From: Diplodia intermedia
Lineage: Eukaryota; Ascomycota; Dothideomycetes; Botryosphaeriales; Botryosphaeriaceae
NCBI GenBank assembly: GCA_021495925.1
Contig: JAKEKT010000083.1
Location: 99,433 to 163,432 of the forward strand
Length of the DNA: 64,000 bases
Direction: 5' to 3'
Positions 10,657-21,181 of the stretch are shown here, piece by piece. The notes beneath the pieces are model-generated. The model was not told the DNA's origin and did not search any database. It was given only the letters and a program-made list of their open reading frames with translations. The position numbers and the translations under genes are program-made. Within the stretch, counting starts at the first letter, position 1, and each line of letters opens with the position of its first letter.

Positions 10657-11624
10657 TCAAGCAGTAGCCTCAGAAACCTGCACGCGGAGACGGTCCTCGC
10701 ACACCAGGCCGCCGGGCTTGATATAGCAGACGCCCCTGATAGGCGCCGCGCCAACCAACGTAGTGTTAGTGCCATTCAGCACGACCGTCGAGTTAAGAGA
10801 AAGAGCTGCGCACACAAACAAAGTCAGTCCAACACGTCCGCCCCATCACCACACGCCAGGAACCAACAACTCACATCTCTCGGGCACCACGGCCGTGTCC
10901 CAATCGACGTCCAGATCGCCGGTGCAGAACCGCCCGGGCGCCGCGCCCGCCTCGGCGACGGTCTGGAAGCAGTTGACGGAGCCGCCGCCGCTGTACTGGA
11001 AGGTCAAGTCCTCGGTCGCGTACCCGGCCTGCACCGCGCTCGTGAAGTTGCTGTACGTCACGTCCCAGTAGCCGTACTGGCCCGCGGGGTCGGTCGAACC
11101 AGTGCTGTCCAGCAGCGCGACGCTGTTGATGCCGATGGTGCCCGCGGCGCTGCACGTGCTGCCGGAGCAGTCTTGGTCCGGGATCAGCCCGTCGCTGGCC
11201 TGGATCGTGACGGGGCGGCCGGTGAGGGTGGTGGTGTAGGCGATTTGGAGCGCTGCGGACGGGACGCCGTTAGCATCGGGCGGCGGGAGGCGGGGAGGGT
11301 ATACGCACATTGGCTCGTGTTGCCCCAGTACAGAGCGAAGTCGGGCGTGTCGCACTCGGTGACGTACAGGACTACCTGCGTCTGGGTGCCGAGCGTGATG
11401 TTCGGGTTGGGCCCGTCGAAGTCGTACGCCCAGGCGCAGGTGGCCGTGAGGTCGAGCTTGGCGTTCTCGACGGTGAAGTTGGCCCAGGTCATGCCGCTGG
11501 CCGGTCCGCTGGTGGCCGTGACGTTGAAGGTGCCTATGTCGCCGCTGAAGTCGGTCAGGTCCGGCACCGTGGCGGCGGTGGCGGCGCCGACGAGCGCCGA
11601 GGCGAAGATGGTCGATGAATGCAT
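10657..11624 (-). CDS. Secreted protein of unknown function
   Basis: 280 residues in three exons (11309-11624, 10875-11252, 10657-10805) with 56- and 69-nt GT-AG introns whose phases agree; intron 1 has a GCTAAC branch site. The N-terminus MHSSTIFASALVGAATA is a typical signal peptide, so the product should enter the secretory pathway. The mature part holds several possible N-glycosylation sites (NVT, NFT, NIT, NTS, NST) and spaced cysteines. Phrases such as YGYWDVTYSNF and FQYSGGGSVNC look like a beta-rich extracellular domain. The C-terminal exon holds a Cys pair around GVCYIKPGGLVCED. I do not recognise a family. A candidate effector or wall protein, but that is only inference from secretion. 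Confidence 0.75.
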
Positions 11625-12349
11625 TTTTTAGTTATTACAATGGGGCGGGAAAGAAAGGTGGTCCGGACTGTCTAAACGAATGACGGCGGTGAAGTCTCAT
11701 GTTTTCCGTCGGCCTGGTCCCTTGTTTAAGTAGGTCTTCGTTCTCGACGGTTACATTCGTATAATCGCCGTGTTGCCGAGCCGCTAGCAGGCATTTCACC
11801 TGGTTAAGTTTCACGATTTGCTGGCGTGCATATACGGAGTCTGTGCGCGCAGCAAGCGGGCCCAGCATTCATCAGGAAGCTGGCGAAACAATCGAAGAGC
11901 TCGACACTCGCCGACGGCGCCAGGGTGTCATCTTGCAAGCCAAGCTTCGGGGTTTTTGCTCGTCAGCTTAAGCCTCAGGACAATCCTCCCGAAGCTGGCG
12001 CAAGTGCGGGGGATGGTCACGCCACGCTTGGGCCCCCGTTTATAGTGGCCGATCGCCGCCGTTAGCCTAAACACATCCCAGAATAGCTCTCCTCCCGGCT
12101 GTCGCCCCGTATTTGAACAAGACTCAGGTACGTCTGCCGGGGTGGCCCGTCTTTGACGAGCCCGTGGCGAACCGCATGAAATTTTTAGGTCACCTCGCTT
12201 CGGAACTCTCGCCTTGGTCCATTTGGACCGCGTTGGCTGGATTAGAAACGGGTTTCTCTGTATGTAATTCCAGCATTGGATTGGTCGAACGTCAGTCCTG
12301 GCGCATGCTCCAGGCTTCTCTCGTATCAGTCGATACCATTTATATACCA
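11625..12349. other. Intergenic, nothing identified
   Basis: 725 nt between the start of the secreted-protein gene and the stop of the next - strand gene. It should contain the promoter of the former. Short open frames on either strand carry no recognisable domain. Confidence 0.4.
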
Positions 12350-12803
12350 TCAAGTAGACACATCACCGACGCAGTGAGGCTCTCTCGGCCAGTTATCTGA
12401 GGAAAGACCCTCTCCTTTCATCGGCTCACCCTTCCAAGCAATTTTTAGTATTCCCCGCAGGAAGGAAACCGCACTTATAATGTTGATCGAATCGGCGTGC
12501 CAGGTCTTGCCGTTGTCTGAAGTAGTCAGGCTGCCAGTGGCACCAGTAAGAGTTAAGGTTCCGCCAAAGCTCTTGTCTGCCTCGCATTCAAGCTTGTAAG
12601 CTTGGAAGGAGGTTTTTGACTAGAGCGGGACAATGTCAGTTTTGTGGATCCGAGGAAGGGCCTCCTGTTTGTCGACCACTCACTGAAAGTGGCGAGTTTG
12701 GACATAATTGTGCCGAATTAACCTGAGGAATATGGAATTCACCCACTGCATTTACATTGGAAGAACACGGTACGGATGCCCCAGCTTTATTGAGTGGAGC
12801 CAT
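12350..12803 (-). CDS. Small unknown protein, two exons
   Basis: 129 residues: exon 1 12684-12803 (40 codons) and exon 2 12350-12619 (89 codons plus TGA), joined by a 64-nt GT-AG intron in phase 0. Neither exon is a long open frame by itself, but together they read as a credible protein: MAPLNKAGASVPCSSNVNAV at the start, a Ser/Pro-rich stretch, then a probable beta-rich segment with GGTLTLTGATGSLTTSDNGK. The Met has a good context (ACCATGG). There is no signal peptide and no clear membrane helix. I do not recognise the family. Without transcript support the start could lie further upstream. Confidence 0.6.
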
Positions 12804-13014
12804 GGTCGTAGGAAGACGCTTCGTCGGTTCGGAGTTACAAGCAGGCTGGAAAACATGCTCTTGTTGTCACATACCGATCGTTTGAGAGAAGTTCGTGCGT
12901 CAATTAAGTATAGTGAAGGCCCTCCGAAGGCCAGAAAATAAGACATCGTCTATCTATAAACTTTTAATGCCTCTAGTACCCTAGACCGCCGCAAGAAGAC
13001 CGAAGAAACACAAC

Positions 13015-14904
13015 TCACGCAGCCGACAACTCATCCATCTCCTTCTCCTCGGCCACAAACCCCTGCTTCGTCTCCAACTCCCTCTCCAACGAATACGCCT
13101 TCGTAAACAACACACTACACACCAACGCGACCCCCGCCAACGCCGTCATGACCACCCACAGCGTACGCAACGACCCGCAATACGCCGTAACCAACTCCTC
13201 CCTCAGCGCGACCTTCGCCACATCCGCGCTCCCCCTCATCGCCTTCACCGTCTCCACCAACGCGCTCACATCCTTGCTAATCTCCCCCGCGTGCGCCACG
13301 AGATACGCATTCCCCGACGCCTCCAGCTTCCCCCGCATGGCGTTCTGCACCACGCTCCCGCCCACCGCCACCCCCAGCATCTGCCCGTAGTTGCGGAAAA
13401 ACGCGCTCAGCGCGCTCGCGATGCCGACGTCGGCCGGCGGCGCCGCCGCCTGGTTGCACAGGCTCTGCGCGGGGTACAGGATACCGAGCCCCAACCCCGA
13501 CACCAGCGCCAGCGGCACCCACACGCGCGTCGGGGTGCCCGCGTCGAACGTGATCAGCAATCCCATCCCGGTGGCGACGAACATCCAGCCCGTCCACAGC
13601 GCCCAGCGGTAGCGCGCGAGGCGGGCGATCAGGAAGCCGACGACGACGGCGGCGGGGGCGACGGTGAAGGTCCACGGGAACAAAGCCACGCCGGCGCCGA
13701 TGGGGGAGAGGGCCTTGGCGCCTTCGAAGTAGAGAGGCATGTAGAAGAGGATGCCCCATTGCACCATGCCGTGGATCACGAAGCTGAGGTAGGTCGCGAG
13801 GGAGGTGCGGGAGGCGAAGAGGGAGCCGGGGAGGATGGGGGAGACGGAGCGGAGGGGGAGGTAGGTGGACCAGAGGAGGAAGAGGAGGAGGCCGAGGAGG
13901 CCGGTGAAGAGCGGCGTGAGGGTGCGCCAGTGCGTCCAGGGGTACATTGTGCCGCCCTGTTTGGCCTTGTGTTAGTGGTTGGGGGGGGGGAGGAGGGGGA
14001 GGGGGAGGGAGGGCGCTTACCCAGGTGACGGGGATGAGGACCGAGGTTGTCGACGCCACGAAGAGGAAGGAGCCGACCCAGTCGATTTTCTTGAGCTTGG
14101 AGCCCAGGTCGCCGCCCTTGTGCGCCAGGTTGAGGAAGATGGGGATCATGACGAAGGCGACGGCGCAGAACGGGATGTTCAGCCAGAAGATCCATCGCTG
14201 GATGGCGTCAGCGGTGGTGAAGGGAGCGGAGGGGAGGGACGACGCCGTTTGCTTACCCAGGAAGACTTCTCGACCAGCACACCGCCGATGACGGGGCCGG
14301 CCACGCTGCCAACCGCCCATGTCATGGCGATGATGCCGACGTACTTGCCGCGCTCCCGCAGCGGCGCCAAGTCGGTGATGATGACGTTGGAGAGCGCCTG
14401 GATGCCGCCGCCGCCGATGCCCTGGATGGTGCGGCCGACCAGGAGCACTGCGAAGTCTTGCGAGACGGCGGCGATGATGGCGCCGGCGGTGAAGAGCGTG
14501 AGGGCGATCAGCAGCATCGGCTTGCGCCCGAACACGTCGGAGAAGGAGGCGAAGCTTGGCTGGAAGACTGTTGATGCAAGGAGGAACGAGGTGCCGCTCC
14601 AGAATGCTTCGACACCCGAGCCGTGGAGCTCTTCTGCAATCGTCTGGAGGGATTGCTGGTTAGTAGATGGTGTGGCAGACGGTATGTGAGTACTGACAGG
14701 AAGCGCAACCGATAGAGAGGAGGCATCCAAAGCGGACACGAGGTTGACAACGCAAAGACAGCTGAAGGCTGCGTGGAAGCGCCAGCCAGATGCTGCCGGG
14801 GCTGCGATGGGTTTCTCATCGTCAATCAACGTGTCGATGGACCTGGCTGAGATCCGAAACGACTCGAACTCGCGGGGATACTTGAGATCCGTGGTGACAG
14901 ACAT
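13015..14904 (-). CDS. MFS efflux pump, 14-helix drug:H+ antiporter type
   Basis: Plasma-membrane exporter of about 570 residues in four exons (14698-14904, 14257-14643, 14021-14197, 13015-13956); all exons are whole codons and introns are 54-64 nt GT-AG. Family motifs are present. LSALDASSLSVALPTIAEEL spans helix 1, with the first intron inside it. GRKPMLL is motif A after helix 2. LVGRTIQGIGGGG is motif B, and SVAGPVIGGVL in helix 5 is the antiporter motif C. The second half holds the remaining helices and a charged tail. Such pumps often export toxic or secondary metabolites, but it lies about 30 kb from the polyketide synthase, so a link is speculative. Intron 3 contains a long G run near 13981 that is likely length-variable. 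Confidence 0.9.
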
Positions 14905-16096
14905 GGTAGGACTGGTGGTTTGACTTTGCGGTACAGTCCAGGATCGAGTCCGCGCTTGGAAGGCGTAGGAATGCAGCCACCGGAAGCGTATGTCACTCCA
15001 TATTTAAGAAGCTGAAAGCCGTTTGCTGTCAAAGGAGATGGACAACATCGTCTCAAGCCCCCAAGCCTCGAACCGGCAACACCGAATTAGGGGATGGATT
15101 GCATCGCAAGCCACCTTGGCTGGATTTCGACCGTGGAACAGCAAGTTACAGAAATGCCGAGATGAAGCACAGCCATTGTGGCTTGACAGGATGCCAAAAA
15201 GGCGACGAGTTGACAGCCTTGTGGGGCAGGCATGCGTGTCCCTGGCGCTGCATGTGCCGCTATTTTAGCGTTCCGCTAGTCAAAAGTACCGGCGATGCCG
15301 ACAAAGCGGTTCGGCGGCGTTGAGGCTGAAGATTGTCGATTTCTCGGCGGTGCTGATGTTGCTCGCATCAGCCAGCCACACCGCCGTGAGGCTGCCTTGC
15401 CACGTTTTCGCGAGTACACAGAATGCAGAACGGCCAACGATATTGCTGCGACAACAACAGGCGCCAGTCATCTGTCTTTCCCGGCTCGATGTATTCCTTG
15501 CCGCTCTCATGGTTGCGCCGATAGCATCCATACCTACCAATGTGGAGCATACCAAGTCGAGTCTTTCGGCTTTGGCTGCGCCGTGCTGGCTTCCGCCTAT
15601 TTTTTCCTAGGACGCAGAGCTCAGCTCCACGTCTTTGACCGTGTAGTCATGTTTCGGGACGACCGATAATCATTTCCACATCGGTTATCTTCCCCTACTC
15701 CTGACCCCGACTTCCAGAAAACCCTATCCGCACCAATCACGACGAGCGTGTGTCGTAAGCCTTTACCCGATAGGATAAGCTTTTTGTTAGCTCCAACGCC
15801 TGGTGCGGAGATATCCGCCAGTTGGCCCCCTACACGTAGGAATGGAGATGTCCGACATTCGGGCCGTTCACTCCAGCCTCACAGCTCGTCACTACTGCTG
15901 CCAAGGACATGTGTGTGGGAACAATAAAAACCAACGTCTGGTAGGCTACTTGTCCAACACCATTTGCCCTCGCCTCGCGCAACCCACACTCCTTAATGGC
16001 CATCCTAGCTTCTCTATCAGTCTCTACCAAATAATCTTTTAATTTTTTTAATCCTGCACTTCGATACCCCACACCAGAACATCAAACGAACCACAA
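14905..16096. other. Intergenic, no confident gene
   Basis: 1.19 kb between divergent genes: the MFS pump leftward and an unknown protein rightward. Overlapping open frames on both strands at 15280-15669 have hydrophobic stretches, but neither can be preferred and neither shows a domain. The last 100 nt before 16097 are pyrimidine/AT-rich, as in a fungal promoter and leader. Confidence 0.4.
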
Positions 16097-16636
16097 ATGG
16101 CGTGCGAATGCTTCCACGACACCGTAGGCTGCATGGCCTTCTACACGCTCAAGCCGGTGCTCATCTGCCACGCCATCCTCTCGACGAGCTGGAAAGTCGC
16201 CCTGATGGTCAAAGGGCTGGCCGCCGAAAACGCCGCGTACACCGCCGCCCAGTCTCTCCTTCCTCCTCCCACAACCCGCACTTTCGCGCCCCGTCCCCGC
16301 TCGCAGTACGTCTTCGAAGAGCGCCCCGTCTCGACACACGGCCAATCGATAGACTCGCTACTCCAAGAACAGCTGGCCCAGCTGGAAGCGGAGAAGGCGC
16401 AGCAGCGGTGGAGCAGTCCGCCGTCTTATCGCCTGTACGACGACGCGGTGGAGAAGCCGCCGCCACAGCTGTCGCCGCGCGAACTCAATTTCCCGCGGAA
16501 GCCGTTTGCGGCCAGGGGTGGGTTGGAGAAGGAGATAAGGATTACTGTGTATCCGGTCGAGGAGGACAGTCCGCTCAACACGCCGTTTCAATCAAGGTTC
16601 GGGGAACAGATGAGCTATGTTGCGGTTGCGACGTAG
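16097..16636 (+). CDS. Unknown protein with Cys-rich N-terminus
   Basis: 179 residues, single exon, start context CACAAATGGCG. The N-terminal 45 residues are hydrophobic with four cysteines (MAC, CF, GC, IC) and could be a membrane-associated or lipidated segment. The rest is polar and low-complexity with Pro/Arg/Glu-rich stretches and a short heptad-like segment (SLLQEQLAQLEAEKAQQ) that may form a coiled coil. No family is recognised. It is judged a gene from its length, codon use and start context. It is followed within 150 nt by the aminotransferase relic. Confidence 0.6.
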   Translation: MACECFHDTVGCMAFYTLKPVLICHAILSTSWKVALMVKGLAAENAAYTAAQSLLPPPTTRTFAPRPRSQYVFEERPVSTHGQSIDSLLQEQLAQLEAEKAQQRWSSPPSYRLYDDAVEKPPPQLSPRELNFPRKPFAARGGLEKEIRITVYPVEEDSPLNTPFQSRFGEQMSYVAVAT

Positions 16637-16789
16637 CTCTGGATGGGATTTTAAATCACAATTTAATGAGCCTCGATTCTTTTACGTTGCAGTACTCTAG
16701 TGACCATGCTTTCTCATGTTTTAGTGGGAGCGCGGTGGATGAGTGGACTGCGGAGCTGATTTGTTCGGGAGGGAGGAAGGGCTGTAGGC

Positions 16790-17078
16790 GACGGCGGAGG
16801 AGATGAGGGTGAGGAGGGATTTTTTCGAGGCTTGGGTCGAGCGGGAGCAGATGGTCAAGTGGGTGAGGCCTGAGGGTGGAGAGGTGTGTTTTCCGCGCGT
16901 GAAGGAGGTGCCGGTGGGGGGCATAAGAGGTTTTTGGAAGTATGGGACGTATGTTGGGCCGGGTCGGTGTTTTGAGCTGTCCGATACGTAAATTTGGATT
17001 GGGTATGGCTGGCCGACGAGGAAGGACCTTAAGGCGGGGTTGGAAGCTATTAGTTCGGTTTTACGTGAAGTTGCGTAG
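16790..17078 (+). pseudogene. C-terminal relic of a PLP aminotransferase
   Basis: The frame reads VRRDFFEAWVERE, then VKWVRPEGGEVCFPRV, YGTYVGPGRCFEL and finally IGYGWPTRKDLKAGLEAIS, ending at TAG 17076-17078. This order matches the C-terminal small domain of class I/II pyridoxal-phosphate aminotransferases. A TAA stop interrupts the frame between CFELSDT and the terminal block, where relatives have an aromatic residue. Another stop lies just upstream, and the PLP-lysine domain is absent. It is a truncated remnant and cannot encode an active enzyme. Confidence 0.7.
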
Positions 17079-17236
17079 TATCGGTCTCTCCCTTGGTATT
17101 TTGGCGCAGTGAAATCGATTCGCTGTTTACTGTCTAAAGGATGTACGGGAATGTCCAGTCAAATGGACGAGAAAACCTCCCACTCAAGAAAAACTGTCTA
17201 TTGTAATCCATTAAAGCCTTCCTACAAAATCTACTC

Positions 17237-20017
17237 CTACTCAAGAGCTATGGTTTTGAAAGATCGTTCAACTTGCGCCCATTCATCCAAGTAAATCCAT
17301 CCGATACTGAGCCGATGTGCAAATGGAGATGATTTCGACCGACCTATGCACAAGACATTCACCACTGGCTGCCGATAGCGCTTCAAAACATCGGGGGCAT
17401 GGAACGAAATTGGTGGCTCTTCACCTTCATCTCCAATGATCTTGGCAACCTCCCCTTTCCGTGTCTGATGCAAGAAGCAATGGCCTGGTGGTGGTAGAAT
17501 AGAAAGTGAGATAGCCATGAACTCGTGCAGTACGATATGCAAAGGGCTCTGGAGGTCATCTAGGTGTCCCTTAACCACCATTTCGTCTCGTCGTAAGACA
17601 CCTATACTCCTCTTGTCGGGCCTCACGATGTCACACCAGCCGTCATACTCAAGCTGACAGGGGCGTGTACCTCTAGAATGCTTTTCATGTCGTGCAAGTG
17701 AGAGAAATGCCGTTTGTGCACGTGTGAGTACCACGCCTGGCCTCAAAAGATTCATCAGCCCTCGGTCTTCTCCAGTAAGCCCGGTAACTCTCAGGTGCTC
17801 AAGGTCTTCTGGAACATCAGAGCCAGCAGCATGTATGTGCTCGCCGAGGCTTTTCAGCGTGGGCCATCGCCCTCGGACTTCGGGCTCGAGGGCTAGGTTT
17901 CCGTCGCTGAGCTTCTTCAAGATACCTGGTGGAGGCTCAGCTTCAAAGCAACCGTGGCACCAAGCTAGAAGAAGGTAGATTTGGGAAGCGGCTGTTGAAT
18001 AATCAACCCATTTACTCATATCTGAGTGATGGCCATTGACCGAGTTGACCGCTTTGGTTGTTCCGTTCCTGTCTTTGTATGCCCAGGTGACAAGAGTACT
18101 TGAAAACGACTCATCAAAGTTTTTCTTTTGAGGCGCTGTGGCTTCCCAGGCGAATGATCCCCATGACCAGGAAGGAATGACGGTGCGGTGTGTTTGGACC
18201 CTGGCGTGTCGCGCGTTGGCTGTTACTCCTTTTTTGCATCTCCAAAGCATGGCTCGATCAAAATCAACCTGTGGAAGCCCATAAAGCCCAGTATCTCCAT
18301 CGTAAAGTGAACTGAGAACGCCTGAAAAGGCGTTGAATACGTCTGACTGATAGGTAAGGGAACGTTTCGTATATGATTCCAGGTGGCCGATGAAGCTCTG
18401 GAATGACGTCGCGGATGTGGAAAGGTTTAAGCGTAGTTCTTCCCTCGTACATATCGGTGCCCAGGGATCGGATCCCTCTCTTCCTTCGGAATACTGGTCT
18501 TCCCGCATGTAGCCATCATTGCATTCGAACCAGACCTCCCAAGGCGTAAAAAACAATTTTCGGGTAGAGAGAACAGCTTCTTGGTATGTCCAGCCCCGCT
18601 CAGCCCATTTGCTTCTGCTCAGGACCAGTTCAAGGTCAGGGTACCTGTTGACAATTTCGAGTCTTCCAAGGGCTGCTTTTCTTTGAAAGACCTGTCGTGC
18701 TTCAGTGACACCAGGAATGCTGCATTCCATGCTGGCACCACATGATGCAACAATTGTAAGCTCAGCGGATGAGTATATGCCATCCATTCCATCAATCTGT
18801 TTTTGCTTTTCTTTCCCGTCTTGAATGATGCAGAGTCGATCGACCCAGAGATAGCGAGCGTGTAGCCTCCGGCAAATGAGGATGGCATCCTCAATGGTAC
18901 GAGGGACATCCCGGAGGCTTCCGGCTTTCTCAAGCTCCTTTACATTAGACAAGAGTAATTGCGTGTGGTCTGAAGAGCTCGAAATATCACCCCACACATA
19001 GCTGAGGGCGAAATATCGGGCGCCCGGCTCAAAGACACGAGTCACAGATCGCGTATGTACATCGATGAGTCGGAAATCTTCTGGGACCAGCCTTGCTCTT
19101 TCATGTGTCCTCGTGCATTCCTCATGGTTCTTTTTGCACGTGTCAGCCCATCCATAGATTTGATCCCAATTGATCATCTCATTCATGACAGGTTTTGGCA
19201 TGTCCAATGGGATTGGTTGGTGAGGTCGCCTCGATGTGGTACGTGCAAAGGAATCGAGGAATAACGGGATCTCAAAATCTAAAAAGTTGGCCAGGATGTG
19301 TCCGGAGCCGTATCGATTGAACGTAAATCGCATGTCGGTTTGATTCCAAATCGAAGAATCATCATCCAAAAGATGGTAACTTTTGCCCAAATGTGGAGTC
19401 GAGTGGTCCATTGGTGCTCCAGTTTCACAGTACTTTGCTGATGTTCCCCCATCATCTTTCGATGCGCTAATGTTGCTCAATGTTTTTCTTGGATCCTTGC
19501 CCGAAGAACCAGTCGTTTGCAATGAAGTGTCGATGGTTTCTTTTGGGCGCCGCAGTTGGTTATTGTGAATTGCCATCTCCAACCTGACCCCGTTGGCCAG
19601 AACTCGACAGAACACACATCGGTCACGACCAAGGACTGCCGCCACGGTGCCCAAGGTGATGTATGCACGATTGACCCCGTGTAAGCATGAGACAAGATGC
19701 TCGAGCCGAAGATGCTGGCAGAAAGTGCAAAGGTTTTTCTGCCTAGCCTGATAGCGACAGTTGAGGTGACACGGCGCATGGAACAGGTTGCATTTGATCT
19801 CCCTTGACGGGCTCGCTTCGCGGAGTGTTTCCCCGAGCGATTCCCACAAGGGCATGGTCTCTCGGGCACGGTCGGTAGAACGAGTTCTAATGGAGTGTAG
19901 GCAAGAGCAGAGGGAACAGGGTGGGCCAAGTGGGTGACTCGAGACCCCTTGATGCAGAGCATTGTGACCTGCGTGGAGGAATTGTCCATATTGATCTGCA
20001 GGTGGTTCGTCGTCCAT
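17237..20017 (-). CDS. Large HET-domain protein
   Basis: 926 residues in one exon. The N-terminal part has repeated Cys pairs (CSLCSC, CTFCQH, CVFC), suggesting metal-binding or disulfide-stabilised segments. The HET domain is central: RYFALSYVWGD, then VPRTIEDAILICRRL, LWVDRLCIIQD, QIDGMDGIYSSAELTIVAS, and the later block RGWTYQEAVLSTRKLFFT. This is the long-linker class of HET proteins that carries a W-T-x-Q-E block. The C-terminal 300 residues have no recognised domain. The role is in non-self recognition or regulated cell death by family membership; the partner is unknown. No stop or frame break was seen. Confidence 0.85.
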   Translation of the reverse strand: MDDEPPADQYGQFLHAGHNALHQGVSSHPLGPPCSLCSCLHSIRTRSTDRARETMPLWESLGETLREASPSREIKCNLFHAPCHLNCRYQARQKNLCTFCQHLRLEHLVSCLHGVNRAYITLGTVAAVLGRDRCVFCRVLANGVRLEMAIHNNQLRRPKETIDTSLQTTGSSGKDPRKTLSNISASKDDGGTSAKYCETGAPMDHSTPHLGKSYHLLDDDSSIWNQTDMRFTFNRYGSGHILANFLDFEIPLFLDSFARTTSRRPHQPIPLDMPKPVMNEMINWDQIYGWADTCKKNHEECTRTHERARLVPEDFRLIDVHTRSVTRVFEPGARYFALSYVWGDISSSSDHTQLLLSNVKELEKAGSLRDVPRTIEDAILICRRLHARYLWVDRLCIIQDGKEKQKQIDGMDGIYSSAELTIVASCGASMECSIPGVTEARQVFQRKAALGRLEIVNRYPDLELVLSRSKWAERGWTYQEAVLSTRKLFFTPWEVWFECNDGYMREDQYSEGREGSDPWAPICTREELRLNLSTSATSFQSFIGHLESYTKRSLTYQSDVFNAFSGVLSSLYDGDTGLYGLPQVDFDRAMLWRCKKGVTANARHARVQTHRTVIPSWSWGSFAWEATAPQKKNFDESFSSTLVTWAYKDRNGTTKAVNSVNGHHSDMSKWVDYSTAASQIYLLLAWCHGCFEAEPPPGILKKLSDGNLALEPEVRGRWPTLKSLGEHIHAAGSDVPEDLEHLRVTGLTGEDRGLMNLLRPGVVLTRAQTAFLSLARHEKHSRGTRPCQLEYDGWCDIVRPDKRSIGVLRRDEMVVKGHLDDLQSPLHIVLHEFMAISLSILPPPGHCFLHQTRKGEVAKIIGDEGEEPPISFHAPDVLKRYRQPVVNVLCIGRSKSSPFAHRLSIGWIYLDEWAQVERSFKTIALE

Positions 20018-20495
20018 GGAGTAAGCAAGTTTGAAGGCGGACTACTTTGAATCGAGATAGCTGCAGACTTGGACTGTAGTCATTGCTGCTCAAAGCAATG
20101 AATAGGAAAATAATTTATGGAAGGTTGCGTGAAGGCTGCGTGGCTTTGTGGCGATGAAAAAGAGGATGTAATGAGCGCGCAGAGGGTCGACGTTTAGTTT
20201 TGCGACGGCTACGATATATCTCACAACAGACCGCACAACAAAGAGCGCCACAAGAAGCCAATTAGCTACTCGTACACCTAGCGTAATGCAAGTGTGTCCA
20301 AAAGAATGCATATATCTCGGACGACGATTCATGTAAGATCCAGTAGAAGCGAGCGAATGCTGCAAGGCTGACGGTGGAAGAGCTGCTGTCATGCAGCTCT
20401 TAGATCTTGGCCCACATTTCGATACATATGCAACCTCCAATATTTAGAGCTTACAGAAAACGCCGATCCAACTCCTGTGGCCCCGAGGCTACTGT
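20018..20495. other. Intergenic, promoter of HET gene
   Basis: 478 nt between the start of the large HET gene and the cutinase stop, both on -. It is AT-rich relative to its neighbours. No gene is supported. Confidence 0.4.
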
Positions 20496-21181
20496 TCAAC
20501 GCCTCGCGGCCTTCGAATTCGACACAATAAAATCAGCAGCCTCATCTGCATCGCCCCCGTAACTCAAGTGCGGCGGCAGCACGACAGCCTGGCCCGCACA
20601 AATCAGATCGCCATCGGCACAAATCACCTTCTGATTCGCCACCTGCGCAACCGGATCGGGGTTATCCGGATCGCCAAAAACAACCACCGTGACCTGCCCC
20701 GCCGTGTCCGCATCCAACATCTCCGCCGCATTATGCACCAGCTGCCCGCCCTGACTACGCGCACCAGTCAGCCTCACGAAAACCTCTCCCCAACCAAGGA
20801 CGTCATTCGCTCTTACCTGTACCCGGCCATGACGACGTCCGACCCGGGACAATCCGCCACGGCCTGCTCGACCATCTGCGCCATCAACTCGCTGCCGCCC
20901 GCGTCGCCCCCCGCAAGGAAGCCCGCGACGTCGGCGGGGTAGTCGACCCCTTGGAAGTCGACCGCCCCGCCGCCGGCCCCCATCTGCTCCTCCAGCGCGT
21001 CCTTCAGCGGCGGTCCGGCGATCAGCCCGAGGAGGCCCGGCTCCGTGGTGCCCCGCGCGAAGATGACCGTCACCTGCGGGCAGCCGGCTGCCTGGCGGTT
21101 GAGCAGGTCGTTCTCGAGGGGGAGTGCGGACGCCAGCGTCAGCAGGGTGAGGGGGAGGAGGGTGGGGAGGATGGAAGGCAT
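20496..21181 (-). CDS. Cutinase
   Basis: Secreted serine esterase that hydrolyses cutin, 207 residues in two exons (20817-21181 and 20496-20754; 62-nt intron). A signal peptide, MPSILPTLLPLTLLTLASA, is followed by a short propeptide. The core strand is VTVIFARGTTEPG. The nucleophile motif G-Y-S-Q-G is created by splicing, because the intron interrupts the Ser codon itself (AG|T). The acid region is ICADGDLICAG, with the cysteines of the conserved disulfide, and the catalytic His is in LPPHLSYG. All triad residues are present, so it should be active. It acts outside the cell on plant cuticle or related polyesters. Length is close to the family norm of 200-230. Confidence 0.92.

Noticed and set aside
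13277..14689. Long open frames overlapping the MFS efflux gene in other frames, up to 347 codons
   Set aside because: Arg/Pro-, Gly- or Glu-rich shadows of a GC-rich gene; the four-exon MFS model explains the region.
15280..15669. Overlapping open frames on both strands with possible membrane stretches
   Set aside because: Neither strand is better supported, and no domain or start signal decides it.
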